DNA from: Hofstenia miamia
Taxonomy: Eukaryota > Xenacoelomorpha > Acoela > Hofsteniidae
Length of the DNA stretch: 64,000 nt
Direction of reading: 5' to 3'
Assembly (NCBI GenBank): GCA_900660155.1
Contig: CABFPE010000280.1
Location: 680,703-744,702 of the forward strand
Below, in pieces: positions 34,481 to 47,664 of the stretch (position 1 is its first letter; each line of letters begins with the position of its first letter). The position numbers and the translations under genes are program-made. The notes beneath the pieces are model-generated. The model was given only the letters and a program-made list of their open reading frames with translations, did no database searches and had not been told where the DNA came from.

Positions 34481-37400
34481 ATTTTATCCAAGGATGGCTT
34501 CAAATATATTTATCTGATAAACTGACGCAAGCCTATGTATTTTATAAAATATTAACGATATATTCTAAAATGTACATGTTTTCGTCAATCCACCTTCCCC
34601 TTTCATAATGTTTCAAAGCGATATGACACTGTTATGTTTTGACCTTACCAATTTTAAATCGTGTCTGTGGAATTTTCTATGAGCTTTTTTCCTTATAAAA
34701 TTATTTGCTGGAATATTTCATTTAGGAGGGTTTACAAATATCCATAGTCCATTAATATCTACAGATGGACATGGACCAGGTAGAGCGGACTCCATTGGCT
34801 TTTGAAACATTGTCGTTGAATGGAGGTAATTCGATAGAAAGTACAGGGTTTTGATGTTGAAGCAAAGAAAAGCATTGATCTTCCTCGATTATTTGCTTTC
34901 TCTGAAGGTAGAAAGCTTATTGTTTGTTCTCCTTCTATGTCATATGAAGTCATGTGGATGAGAATAGGTATGCTTTCTAAAGTCACCTTTCAATGGAAAA
35001 TTTTAAGTGTTTATAAAGAATAATTAGTGGTTAAAAACGATAGTTGTGTTCGAAGAAATACATGCTATTACTACTAAAGTTTTTTCTAAACAAATAGCAG
35101 GTATTTAACCACAGCACCATCATCGTTTAATTGTTAATTGCATATTTAATTTCAAAATACGATCGTATTTTACACTTAGCTAAGCATTGTAATTTAATAG
35201 CCACAACTAATTACTTATTAATTGAAAACTTTAGAAATGTATTCTCTACATATTAAACAACCAATGTTTTGTACATAAAATAAATAATACCAGTTTTTCA
35301 AGAAGCTTAACATAAATGCCGAAGTTCTGTAATTGCTATACTCTTACAACTATTTTCACAATACCGAGAAATCTGGTAACACATACCGCAAGTTCCGGCC
35401 ATTAAGCAAAATTTCAATTCATATTTATCAAGGTTGTCTTAATGGCCAGAGCTATTTCGAGGTAAAAAAATTCGGCTTAAATGCTTAAATCAAATATGTA
35501 GGAGTACCACCAGAAAACGGTTTAGGGTTATGGGCAAAGATCTTTGAAAAAGGCCCTTAAAATGTGATAAATGTTGTTTTTCAATCAAATACAAAGAGGA
35601 AAATAAAATATGAAAGTATCAAAAATGAAGTAAAAGAATGGAGTAAAAATCGAAATTATGAAAAAATATACTTCTTAGAATAGCAAAAGTACCAATCATT
35701 TAGGGGGAAAGACTACCTTCATACCAAAAAGTAATCTCCATTTTAAGTTAACTTAGCTATTTGCCCTTGATAAATTTTGGAAAAAGCGTAATTTTTGAAA
35801 AAATTATTTTTGTTTGTATATCTCAAGATGATTATATCAGCAATGTTTCAAGCTTTTTCAATACCTTAACTCCCAACTAACTATTTGCCATTCATTTCGA
35901 AAATCAGGATGGTATTTGCTGTTACATCGAGTATCATTTAATTATTTACCCTAAGCTTATATTGTTTTCATGTCTTTCAGTATGAACTCTTTTTAGTTAA
36001 CGCTAAACTGCCTGGGGATTTTTAAAAATTTTTCATGATCGTATAAAAAATTTTAAATGGTTATTGCTCAAAAACTATTAACGCTATGCTCGATCTGAAA
36101 ACAACAGAAGAGAGTCTCCGCTTTTTCTCTTTCGCTCTAAATCCGCAACCTCAAACCTCAGACTTTGCGCACGGTCCGCCTCAAAGTTCTTTGCTGCTTC
36201 CATGGGCTTAAAACTTTATAAATACTTGAACATTTAAATCTTTTTTAAAAATTCGAAATTATCACAGAAAAATTGTTAGTTTTTTCATTAACGTCAGCGG
36301 CAGCAATACGCGTTAATAGAAATTTTCAAAATTTCATTTAAACATGCTCCCAATAGATCTGCCCATGCCGATTTTCAAATTTGCTAAGAAGCTTAGAGAA
36401 AATTGTTTATACTTTAAAGAGACGATAGGTAGTTTGAGGTTAATAACTAAAATTTGTTCATCTTTATATGGGTTTATGACTGATTGTCTAACTTAAATTT
36501 TAAATGCTGTTTGACTTCTCTATAAATTGTTCTGTTTCTCTTCGTGTATAGAGAGTAAACGTGTGAACTGTTTTGACCCTAATCCGACACAAGAGTCAGA
36601 AATTAAATATTTTTATTAAAATCAAACCTAAAATATTGATATAAACAAACAATAAAAATGTTAAATACAATGAATTATTATGCATTCACAGCCTAAAAAG
36701 TTGTTAATTTTTAAAAACAGTGAACATTTCTTTTTTAAGTTTGCTATTGTATTTCTCCGACTTGTTAACTCTCAAAATATTGTGAGCCAACACTCGATTT
36801 GAGCTTTCCTTGAATAGACATGCGTTTCAAACGCTACTGATAGGAAATGGCGAAATTTAAAATTGTTTTTACTTGCTTAGGAAAGCATTTTCGACATCTA
36901 CTATTAACAGTTCGTTTGTCCAGCATTAAGAAAAGTTTAAAATCATTTGGACTTCAACCTTGTGATTAATCGAAACACATGCATGAATTGCGTGGAGTGG
37001 TTGTTCAAGTGATGTTGTGACATTATTGGTTCGAACAGTTCTCACACTCTGCAGACTTCAAGTGCTCATCATAGAACACTAGTTTCGCTGTCAGTTAAGA
37101 CTGACATGATAGATATGTTAGCCTTTAATTACGATGAAACTCATTATGACAAAATTTAATCTTGTAATATGTGTTTGCTATGATAATCTTTTCAATGTTG
37201 CTGATATCCAAAACAAAATTTTTGACTCACTGATAAATAAAAGTTTTTGCTGTCTACTCCTAATAGATGAAGTATTACAGCTTGCTGCAGAGCTAGGGCT
37301 AAATAAAAACAGATATAACCTGTTGTAAATATTGAATTTCAAAACAAACTATTTTTCATGTCTTAAGTCAATTGATTATTATCACACATAAACAAACTAA

Positions 37401-38528
37401 GACGATGTCTTAATCCAAAAATGCAAAATAAATGTTGCAATTAAATATGGATTGCCTGAAATCTGCAACTTAGAAAATCACTCCTTCTTTATCTTACTAC
37501 AGATAAACTCAAGAAATAATTTTCTAACTTTCCCACACTATAAATGACCTGTCAGTTTAATTTGTTTGAAATTCACTAATCCTGGTTGTCTGGTTTCAGC
37601 TAATCTATGTCTGTGTGTATATGTGGTTGATTCTGTCTGTATTCAAGAATCCTGTCATATGTATGCTTATTCTTTCCTGGAATTGGCTTGTACATTATCA
37701 AACATGGATTTTCCTCAAGCTTTGTTTTCTGAAAAGATAAATTGACAGTCCGCCTCACATAAGTTAATTCAAATTATATTATAAAATTTTCAAAATAGAA
37801 CTATACTCAATACGTTAGAAGTTTGCAATTATTACAAACTATTTACGAGCTGAAATTGAAAAAAAACTAAATTGAATTTAAGCAAACCACTAAAAACCCT
37901 GCTGTAAAGTGTATTAACTGAGAAGAGCATTATTTATCTATGGTTTTCATTCATGTTGAGATTGATATTTCGGATTGTTCCTTGCTCTTATGCAGCCGTA
38001 TTAAAACAAATTTCAGCCCAGTTGAAAACTGGTATTTAGCCTTTTGAGACTTAGTGGTACATATATGTCCCACCTAAATAAATCCGTTCTTCTAGGCTGC
38101 TATAATTTCCAGTTTACTTGTATTTTGCCTGACTAATCTTATGGTAATGGAAAGTTAATATATTTTAAAGTTTCAGCCAAATTGCTAGTTGCTCCTCATA
38201 TTTTTGTCTTTTCTACTTGAGCATGATATTTCTGTTTGATCAATCTGATCACTGGTTTGGAAATAAATATAATTAAACGAATCATGTTGTTAAAAAGGGC
38301 GTTTGTCAACCAATATGTGTGAATAATATTGTATTGATCCTAGTTTCTCGCCATTTATTTTTTAGCAATCATTAATGGACTCCCTTGATGTTTGCAAGTG
38401 CATATATGTACCACCCTAGTGTAACTTCAACGTTTAATTTTGGCGATAATATGCTTCTTACTGTCCTCTTAATGCAATATCATACGTTTTTTGCTAAAGC
38501 AGCTTCAGTTTCCTTATGGAGCCTAAAG
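34481..38528. other. AT-rich non-coding stretch upstream of FoxG
   Basis: Only short chance open frames occur here (for example on the minus strand at 34759-34986). I see no element borders or repeats that I can support. Confidence 0.5.
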
Positions 38529-39303
38529 GGTTAAGCCACTAGCGTAGCCAGGATTTGCGTTCGGGGGGAGGGGGGTGGACCATAATTTGTTATATATCAA
38601 TATAAATTATCATTATGATCATATATCCTGTAATCTTATCCATATTCTTTGTTTACGATTTCGTATTTTGAATTCGTTTAATTTAAAATATAAAATTTGA
38701 AATTTCATCCATACTAATTAGATTTTTAAGTACATGTATAAATATACTTATGCATAGTAATAGTATATACATGTACATTATATTCTCGAGTAGTTATGAC
38801 GGATTATTATCAGTTTACACTCAGATTTTTTAATATATTAGCTAAAATGGCCAGTAAAAACAATTTTATATAAGAATGACACCACATATATAGCAGTCTA
38901 CATAATGAATGATTGCATTGAAAAGGTGAACAAAAGTAGTGCAGTATTCAATATGATGTTAATGCAATAACATGCAAGTATAGGATCATTATCTTACGAT
39001 GTTTTCCATTAATGCATTATTCATAATAAACGATTTATACAAGTTACAAAAAATTTACGATTCATTCTAAATGTAGAATAACTGTAGCCTAATTGTTGCG
39101 TGATCCTCCCTGGATCCGCCATGCATCAATCAACATCTTGTCAATATATAATTAACAGATGAGCGCCAATTTCAAACAAATGTAATGCTTTCCTTGGATT
39201 CATCATCGATTCATTGAATCACAAGAAGTATACTACTTGCCAAGATCTTGGTCTCAGGGGGGCAGCCGCCCATCTGCCCCCTGGCTACGCTAGTGGGTTA
39301 AGC
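38529..39303. mobile_element. hAT-type element, 759 bp, with perfect 8-bp target duplication
   Basis: The element spans 38537-39295. CACTAGCGTAGCCAGG at its left end is mirrored by CCTGGCTACGCTAGTG at its right end (16 bp, perfect). GGTTAAGC at 38529-38536 is repeated at 39296-39303, a perfect 8-bp target duplication as made by hAT transposases. Both subterminal regions carry G or C runs. The AT-rich interior has no transposase, so it is non-autonomous. Perfect ends and duplication suggest a fairly young insertion. Confidence 0.95.
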
Positions 39304-39502
39304 TAAGAGATTTAGCTAAGAGGAATATTCCTCATTAAGAAAATGAATACTAACATTAATAGATATAGCAATGACAGCATACGTAATAAGAAGCATACAA
39401 ATATAACAAGTCAGGCGAACTTATTGTAGTATATTGCAATAGTATTGTTAACAAAGTTTATACTATTAAATTTATTTATTGCAATACACTGTAAAACCTT
39501 AA

Positions 39503-39641
39503 CTATATATATATATATATATTNNNNNNNNNNNNNNNNNNNNNNNNNNNNNNNNNNNNNNNNNNNNNNNNNNNNNNNNNNNNNNNNNNNNNNNNNNNNN
39601 NNNNNNNNNNNNNNNNNNNNNNNNNNNNNNNNTATATATAT
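39503..39641. repeat. TA microsatellite interrupted by a 109-N gap
   Basis: The TA run enters N at 39524 and leaves it at 39633. An open frame drawn across the gap is an artefact. Confidence 0.95.
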
Positions 39642-40069
39642 ATTTAAAAAGAAGCAACCAAAATTTCGCCATCAATTGTTAGTAATATTGAAAAGTTTTA
39701 TTGTTTTGATGGGTATATTTTTTGGAAAAAATATATTTTGATGAAATGCGTTTTTAAAAACATGTAAAATCTTAGAAATTTTTTTGTGTGCATTACAATT
39801 TAAATCGAAGCAGTTAAAAAGAAATACTTAAAAGATAATCGATATAAGCCAAATATAAAATTCTAGGACTTTACACTTCATAGGCTATATTTGTAGTAGA
39901 AAGTTTCTTTCCTATTGTTACATACTGGAAGGTTAGTTTTTTCTATCTTTTTGGGTTTTATGTTTTGGATTACTTAATTCTAATGTATGGGTATTTGAAT
40001 TGACATTACTGTCATAGGTAGCATTTGGGATTAACTTTAATAGATGCAATTACTTGATCTCTACATAAA
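39642..40069. other. AT-rich non-coding stretch
   Basis: I see nothing that I can support in this interval. Confidence 0.5.
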
Positions 40070-40470
40070 CAGACATATACCACCAACTCCTCTAGAGGAT
40101 TAAGACCGGGGACGTCGAAAACAAATTATGTCATGTTAATTCGTTTAAAGAGATTTCTCATCAGGCGAGAGAAGAGAAAGTCACCCACTTTTTTGTGTGA
40201 TTAATGACTTTTATTGGTGAGTGAATTGTCGGATTACATGGGGTGAGGTTGTTATTGAAGTGAAGGGTGTGTTAAGATAACAAGTATGGATGTTGTGTCA
40301 GATTAAATTGCTATCTCGCGTGCAGCCTGAGATGCTCTTTCGAATCCGGCGCTGGTTAGTCGCTGAGCTAATTGCCTGAATTCCTTCGACAGCCATGCGG
40401 TTAATTTCTGCGCCACTGGTCAGAATATGCTCATTAATGTCGTACTACATTTATTTGTTATAATTGCGCG
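40070..40470. promoter_or_regulatory. Enhancer-like island, about 6 kb upstream of FoxG
   Basis: This block is GC-richer than its surroundings, lacks a coding frame and is dense in motifs: GATTAATGAC, TTTATTGG (posterior-Hox type), CGGATTACATGG (Otx type), TTAAGATAACA (GATA), AGATTAAATTGC, GAGCTAATTGCC, GGTTAATTTC, CTCATTAATG and GCGTTTAATTG. It resembles a developmental enhancer near a patterning gene. No alignment was possible, so this is inference. Confidence 0.3.
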
Positions 40471-41744
40471 TTTAATTGTCTAATATTCGTAAAAGTATCA
40501 TTTTACCAAAATAACAAGAATCTTTGTTCTCTATTTAGTTCATTAAAGGCTATCGATATAGGGAGCCTTTATGGTTATTTCATTAGCTTTTTAAATTTTT
40601 GGCGAATTTAGTTGCCTATGTAAAATTAATCCAATGGTAAAGCAATATCATATGTACGAGAGAAATGTCAACACTGAACATTTTTATTTATTTTCTAATG
40701 TGTGAAAAGTAGAAATTTATGTGTTTTAGATAATAATTTTTTGTAATTTATTAATTAGAATTTAGCGGTTGAGAACAATAATGGTGGGCAATCTCTCATT
40801 TAAATAATACACTAATGAAAAGGGCTCGAACTTTGAATTACTTTTTAGTAAAATAATAAATTTGTGGGTTAGGGTTCTCAGCACCTCACTTGATGTATAA
40901 ATTCAAATGTGTTTATGTTTTAAGCGAAATACGTACAGGTTGATCATCTTTAATTTTTTTTACTTCTGTTCTGTTTAACTTTGGATTAAAATATAATATA
41001 TTGGTCTAAAATGTTTTTATATTTATCACTTTTTCAACCGTTTAAAAATACTGTCCACTATGCCATTGTCAGAGTTCGTACCAAATTAATCATCTAGATC
41101 CTCTTCCATAAATGTAGCAATTCTCATATAACCTTGATTATACTGTTTTTTTATTATTGGCTTGACAAAGGAGGTATTGACTATTAATGAAATTCTCAGG
41201 ATAGTGTTTAGGCTAAGAAAGACCCCCATTAAATTTCTGACTGGACGGAGTCTCCTGGACCCATTAATGAAAGGCATTCTTTTCAATGATATGACATTGA
41301 ATGAATTGAAGTAATGACTGTCCATTTGAATACCTGTATTGAGCTACTTAGCAGAGGTCTGCTGTCTCCGAACACTTTTCTCTTATTATAATTCAATTTA
41401 TTCAACAATCTATAGTTTGACAGAATATATTGTACCTGTATACGTTTCTGACTTTCCTATATTAATTCAGAAAATTGAATTAATGTGCCTTATTAAAATT
41501 TTTCAAATATTTTAATTTCGAAGTAGCAATACAAAAACCATAGTTTATTTAATGAGTAAAAGGAATTTTTCGCCAAGAACCATAATAGATTTTTATTCTT
41601 TTGCGAACCAGTGCCCAACTACACATTTTATGTATTTCGGCCTGATTTCTTTTAATAAATGTACAAATGTGGTTTCTCTTTTGGTACTCGCTGATGAATT
41701 TTATGCGACGCATGCAGTGCCAGTTTAAATATTGATAAACACAC

Positions 41745-41930
41745 ATACATTGGCCCTAAACTGCGCTATTGTCATGTAAGTGCAATCGCTAATCGCACTT
41801 AATGTGTTTGCAATGGTATTAAGTCACTTACGTCTGTCATGTTAACGTGTTACTTCGATTATCTTTGGCTATGATTTATGCTCCACTTACGTCGAGTGTT
41901 TGCTTGTATTTTCTCAACAATTACTTCACT
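41745..41930. promoter_or_regulatory. Possible regulatory island
   Basis: A GC-richer patch has AAGTGCAATCG...ATCGCACTTAA, an inverted repeat whose arms include Nkx2-type CACTTAA and AAGTG words. CACTTACGTC occurs twice (near 41826 and 41884). No coding frame explains it. Confidence 0.2.
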
Positions 41931-42638
41931 TAAATTAGAAATCAAAATCCCGAATCGAATTCTCACCTACAAATTCACTATAAAATCGACCTCTATATTG
42001 TAGTATAGCCTCGTTTAATTATAAATCAAAAATCCTATTGTCACTTTATGATACTCATAGACCGTATGATATTCATTTATTGTAAGCCATAATTTCTACT
42101 TAATAACAGTATAATATTGTCCCAATTGGTATTGTCCCATGGTATTATAATGATTAATGAAAAAGTTGGTGTTCATTTATTAGAAACCATGTTCTGTTAA
42201 CCTGGGCTCAAAATTTTTCAACGAATAACAGATTTATGTTAATCTTAGACTAACATAATATTGTACAAAGTCTTCCGGAAATTAATAGTTTATATACTTC
42301 CTGAATATTTAGAACGGTTGGAAATGTATAGAAGTCATTATTCATGAATATTGAAAGTATATATCTGTTTAAGCCTTTTTTCTTAGACAAGAATTAGGAC
42401 AATAATAATTAACATAGGTTTCAAAGTAGTAAAATTTTCAAAATTGTTATTTGGAAACCCAGTCTTGGCGACTTAATTCTTTATCGGTCCATTCTAGTTT
42501 TTATTCACCATTTTTACATGATAGTTATTTTGGAGGCCTAAGTACAAATAAGCTTAAAAAATTTTTAACCCTGATATTTTTTCCCATAGTACAAATGACT
42601 GTATATTTTATTTTAATCATAAATAGTGACTGGATATA

Positions 42639-42666
42639 GATATATATATATATATATATATATATA
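42639..42666. repeat. TA microsatellite
   Basis: A TA run of about 28 bases with no visible element at either side. Confidence 0.9.
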
Positions 42667-42829
42667 CTTGGAAGATTATTTGAAGAATTATAAATCTGGA
42701 AAATTGTTTTTAAAGTTGACAATTTCAAACATTACTCGAATTTGCAATGCTTCGTGTTGATTTAAGTATTGCTATACCAGATTGCAGGTAAAAGGAATGT
42801 AATGAGGAATGGAGAGTGAAATATGAGCT

Positions 42830-43134
42830 TAGCATGTACCCGAATCCGACCCCATCAGAATATTTACTAGCCGAATCCGACACGAAAACTTGCTATCCAA
42901 CTCGACAAGAAACGTAGATTTTGATTCGCAATACTCACGCTGTGGATCATTTTCTGATAGAGTAAACATAACCATTAATTGATATTATTTAACGTCTTAG
43001 ATCTTTCTCAAATGGAGTGGTTTATAACATCCTTGTCTTTATCCATCAATCTAAGCTTTCTACCCGACTCTACTAGGCAATTTCATACCCGAAGCAGATC
43101 CGACCTGATATCGGGTACCCGATATCAGTCTCTG
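42830..43134. mobile_element. Probable hAT-type MITE, left end unclear
   Basis: The right end, read on the minus strand, is CAGAGACTGATATCGGGTAC followed by CCG, typical of hAT ends of the style CAGxGxTG plus GGGTACCCG. The interior has ACCCGAATCCGAC words near 42838, CCGAATCCGACAC near 42870 and ATACCCGAAGCAGATCCGAC near 43086. A 24-bp perfect palindrome lies at 43105-43128. I could not find a matching left terminus or target duplication. Confidence 0.5.
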
Positions 43135-43559
43135 TTGATGTACCGGTAGCAGTAGAAATTAAGTTTGTCTAAAATTTTTGCAAAATCGGTTAAATGATGT
43201 TATAGGACAATTTTCTAATAAATATTTGGATAAACATGTTAACTATGAATTTAGATATTCAATGTTCACCACAAAAAATAATATTATATATTTTTACAAC
43301 ATAGCATATGCCGACATCATCAGAGTTACGCTAGCCAGAAATAGGCTTATACATTTAAGTATTTTGAATTTTTAAATGATTCGAGGTTTGTAGGAAGATT
43401 GAAATGATTTTGGTTAAATGATAACTCAACGTATACATCAAAGGTAATCGATCAATTCTATAAAAAACATTTGAATATCTGCAAATTTTTTAATGAGAGC
43501 AATAAATGAAAATGGAGATAATGGGATGTGTGATTTAGTTTTAATTGAGGGGAAATATT

Positions 43560-43800
43560 TCCCACTCATCTGTCAGTGCGCAATTGCGCCGTGAGTGACT
43601 GGCGGTTGTTTGGCTGCATCGGAGCGCTGCCTAACTTCCATTGATTCTTCTTTCTTAATGAGACTCCCAAGGCTACCAACGAACCAATTCGAGGATCTTA
43701 TTAAGAAATTTAAGTTTCTATACATTTCAAAGTTAGGCAGGCAAAATATTGAGCTCTTCGCCTTTTGGACAATTACTTTAATTGCACGTCGTATGAATTA
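43560..43800. promoter_or_regulatory. Possible regulatory island
   Basis: A GC-richer patch contains the perfect 12-bp palindrome GCGCAATTGCGC (43578-43589), then GGCGGTTGTTTGGC and CCATTGATTC. A 71-codon open frame on the plus strand overlaps it without a recognisable domain. Confidence 0.2.
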
Positions 43801-45079
43801 TTCCGCTTGATGCTTCCAAATTACTCACTTACAAATAAACCATTCATCCATCACCATCCATTTTTCTAAACGACCATAAATTTCTAGCTTTAATCAATTC
43901 ATTTCTCTCTTCACATACTCCATTTTCATTTCCCACTTTGAACAAACTTGTAAATGATCGCTACCACCCCAATTTTAATGCATTAAAGTTAACCAATAGT
44001 TTCAATGTTATCTTTAACACTTAAGCTAGCTTTTCAACAAATATTTATAGGCTTACTTGTTTCTTAATTTTTGAACAATTTTTCTTAACACATGTTTATT
44101 TACAATTCTTTTGAAAATGCTAGAATGTTTAGTTCTACTGTATATTTGCATGTAATTCATTGATTTTCTTCATATTCTAAATTTTTTCATTTAATTTTAT
44201 TGCATAATTAGCTTTATATATACATTAAGAATTTAGATAAATTTTACAAATGTGGTTAATTCCATTAAATTGTGAACCATATGAAAATTTTCAAAAATAA
44301 TTTTTATTAAGAAAATATTTCAAAACACTGCATAATAGCAAGATATTAAATAATAGATTTTTGTCTGCCTTAATCTACTTAAATTATGGAAATTTAGCAG
44401 AAGAGTTTCATTTCTAATATGCAATTAGTTATTTTAAACCAATTTGCACACATGTAGCTAATTTTGACATCTCTAATTTTAATGGTTTGAATTTTATTTT
44501 TTTTTTGATTTTTCAAAATGAGTACCGATCATATCATGTAAATTCTGTTATTATTTTTTTGCTGCACCCATTACCGTAACTAGGGTTTAGGAGAGAATGC
44601 TGCCTCCTTTTGGTTTTTGAAATTGGTAATTTAGCAAAAACAAAAATAAACAGCTTTCATAATTATTAGGGCGACCTAAATTTTGACATTTATAAAATTA
44701 TTTCAGCGCTAAAATTTACTAAAAAATTATGAAATTTGAGCAATTTTTTTTTATTTTGAAAAACGCATGATTTGCCTCAGGAAATGTCTAATTCTTTGCA
44801 TACATGTGAGCCTAATGAAAAGATTTCTCAAGAAACTCCATTAATCTGTTCTTGAATCTGACGCCTGAGGTCTTTGAAGAGGACTAAATTCACCTGGCTG
44901 AAGTACCCCAGTGCACAAGACAACTTTTACTGTCTCCCAAGCCTTTTAAATGTAGGATTATTTTCATCTTGCACTAATTAGTTGCCAATTTTACGTATTT
45001 TTGAAATTAGCACTTTCGGTGTCAATTTTGACTTTTAGTATTTTGGCTTGTGGTAATAAATATTGAAATATATAATTAA

Positions 45080-45082
<3 letters not shown>

Positions 45083-45120
<38 letters not shown>
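45083..45120. repeat. TA microsatellite
   Basis: A TA run of about 38 bases in otherwise unremarkable AT-rich DNA. Confidence 0.95.
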
Positions 45121-45123
<3 letters not shown>

Positions 45124-47308
45124 ACATGCATATAAGTAAAAATTTTAATCCTCAATACAACAATTGTTTTGTTTATTCAACTCCTTGACATTTTTAATTA
45201 CTTCTTTAGCTGTGCGATTGCTTATCCGTAATCTATTATTTTTAATTTATTTATTTGGATATAAAAATGGACTGAAGTGATTGTTTTACATTTTAACATA
45301 GAAGAATGCAGTGTTACTATTGATTTTTAGGACATCTTCTATAAAGTCATGGAGAAGTTTATTAAATAACTTGATGAAGACTTAAATTTCTTATCTTTCT
45401 CAGAAGTATGAAACTAAAATTTGTATATTGTTTATCTGTTTTGACAATCAGTAGTTCGCGCCATTTTTTGCGATTTGGTGATTGACATAAGAGGATTTCA
45501 GAAAAGATTGGATTATCGCACTGACTTAAAATTAATTGCTAGGTAATAGAAAGATCACGGAAAGGATTAACATGATTTGGAAAATTTGATGTTTTAGCTC
45601 ATGTTAATAAGCAAGATGATGTGCATGATTGACAAAAGGATGAGGGTCTTAAAATGGAATGCAAAATCAAAAACCCATATTTCTGAGTGTATCAGATTCA
45701 GATTGAAACAATTCAGGTTTAACTCTAGATATTCCATTTTACCCAGAATGTGCTGTAGGGCCTACGGGACATGCTTTCCTTGGATTTAAATTTTATCAAA
45801 AATCTATGAACATCTTAAAAGAAACTGTTATTAAGTTCAATATTCATATCTGATATGATAATTCAAGTAAGTGTGGAGTGATGGGTTTTATAAAAATTGC
45901 AAACTTAGGTTAGATTCTATACACAGAACAGTGCAAATATATAATACAATTGAAGTTCATATCGCTAAAATTTTCTGTTCAATAATTATTAACAAGCAAA
46001 CTGGAAATATATTATACTTAATTCCATCGGGATTCAAGTTTTTAATTAAACATAACAACATTTAGTGTCAGAAACTTGTGAAGTTTTATTTTTGAGTATA
46101 TTAAAACAGTGATGAAATTTTCAGCATAGCATTTGATGCATTATATTCTTATTTGATAATTAGTATTCGTTTAGTAAGCAAACAAGACAAGATATGTTTA
46201 AAATTGCTGTGTTTATAAATGAAGTTGATATTTATTTTTTCGTTAATTTAATTACAGATGGCCAATGAAAAGTGTTCTCTGGGTGGCTTGATGAATTAGT
46301 AGATATTTGGCAGACGATAGTTTATAAATTGGTACGCACTATGAGGGGGGCGTCATATTTGGGCTATCCCGTCATAAACAAGTGTGTTTTGGATTTCATG
46401 ATTGATATGATATGGTTTGTGTTACATTAAAACATATACATTTACACTTGTTCACTTGTTAGCGAAGCGAAGAAAGTGTCAAAACATTTCCTTGTTGTTT
46501 GGTTTGTGTACTGACGTTTATTTATTTTATGACATCTTGCGAAAGCATGACTTGATATTTTCCTCTACTCTAGGCTCTTTCCTATTCATTTATTCACTTG
46601 ACTTGAAAAATGTTTATAAACCTAGACACTCACACGTCAGTACAATATTTGCATTTTTAATTCCATCTTGTCAGCTTTCTCTACTTAATCAATAAGTAGT
46701 CCCAAACACTCCAAAAATTTACTTCCCGCCATTCAATATATATTCTACATTACATACAAGTTCCCCAAATACAAGAAGATTAACAAAATAGAGAAACTCG
46801 AATATATTTTGGGTTTTTTACATTGCCATAACAGTAAGTCGATTAAGCCTCATTCAACCATATATTCTTACAACTTTTTTGAAAGTCTGTCTAAATTTTA
46901 TAGACATACGATAGTTATGGTAATTTTAGCATGGCTTCTATGCTGCAAAAATGTACATAAATGAATATCTATTTATATCCAAGAATTGATAGCTATACAA
47001 AAATATAATTTCTTTTTACAAAATGAAGTTTTAAGGTAAATAGAACTTAATTCTAAAGTTTTATGCACTGGGGCTTAGGAAATCTGCTTGATAAACGATG
47101 TTCGAAAAAATATGCGATTTTGTGAATTCGTTTTTATAATAAATGCCACCGACCATGTCTCATCACACGCGCTAGCCCGCAAAAACTACTGCAGCCTATG
47201 TATTTTCCCAAAAATTTGTCTGAAGTCCCTGCTCGCAATTCATGTAGTTTTTTTCAAAAATCAGTCCTGTTCGCAGCCCGCATTTGTTTTATCTTGGCAC
47301 GTAGTCTG
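45121..47308. other. AT-rich non-coding stretch
   Basis: Short open frames at 45601, 45871, 46417 and 47088 lack domains and splice context. A slightly GC-richer patch at 46255-46400 includes a CATATTTGGGC word. From about 47155 GCCCGC words appear (47175 and 47276) that may belong to a worn hAT-type element surrounding the MITE at 47317. Confidence 0.45.
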
Positions 47309-47664
47309 CCGACAACCAGAGATGGACACATGCCGGTCTAGGCTGAAACGGGCTGTTCCAAGATTTAGGAAATTACTGACAAAAAACGGGCCGAAAAAAT
47401 GAATAAACCTGTAAATATACATTACTGAAATCTCTAGAGAAGCACCTATACAACTTTGTATAACGTTGCATTGAAGATATATGCCACCCAAGCAACTTTT
47501 GCTCATTCAGAAAGAGATTGTAGTCAAATTGGACTTAGTGCTACAGCCAAAAATTAATGTGTTGAAATAGATCAATAAATTTTGACGGGCCGAAAACGGG
47601 TTTGAAATAATAGTTGACGAGCCAGGCCTGAAAAATTTGGCCCGTGTCCATCTCCTACTACAAC
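47309..47664. mobile_element. hAT-type MITE, about 340 bp
   Basis: The element spans 47317-47656. It begins CAGAGATGGACACATGCCGG and ends GGCCCGTGTCCATCTCCT, so the inverted ends share GAGATGGACAC. Subterminal ACGGGCC words occur in both orientations. The flanking octamers CCGACAAC (47309-47316) and ACTACAAC (47657-47664) agree at 6 of 8 bases, consistent with a worn hAT duplication. It is non-coding. Confidence 0.8.

Noticed and set aside
41086-41325. 79-codon minus-strand frame ending in an acidic tail
   Set aside because: No acceptor with a pyrimidine tract, no domain recognised, and surroundings are plain AT-rich DNA. It is probably chance.
44570-44620. TACCGTAACTAGGG-type string resembling a DNA-transposon end
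   Set aside because: No matching inverted end or target duplication was found within reach.
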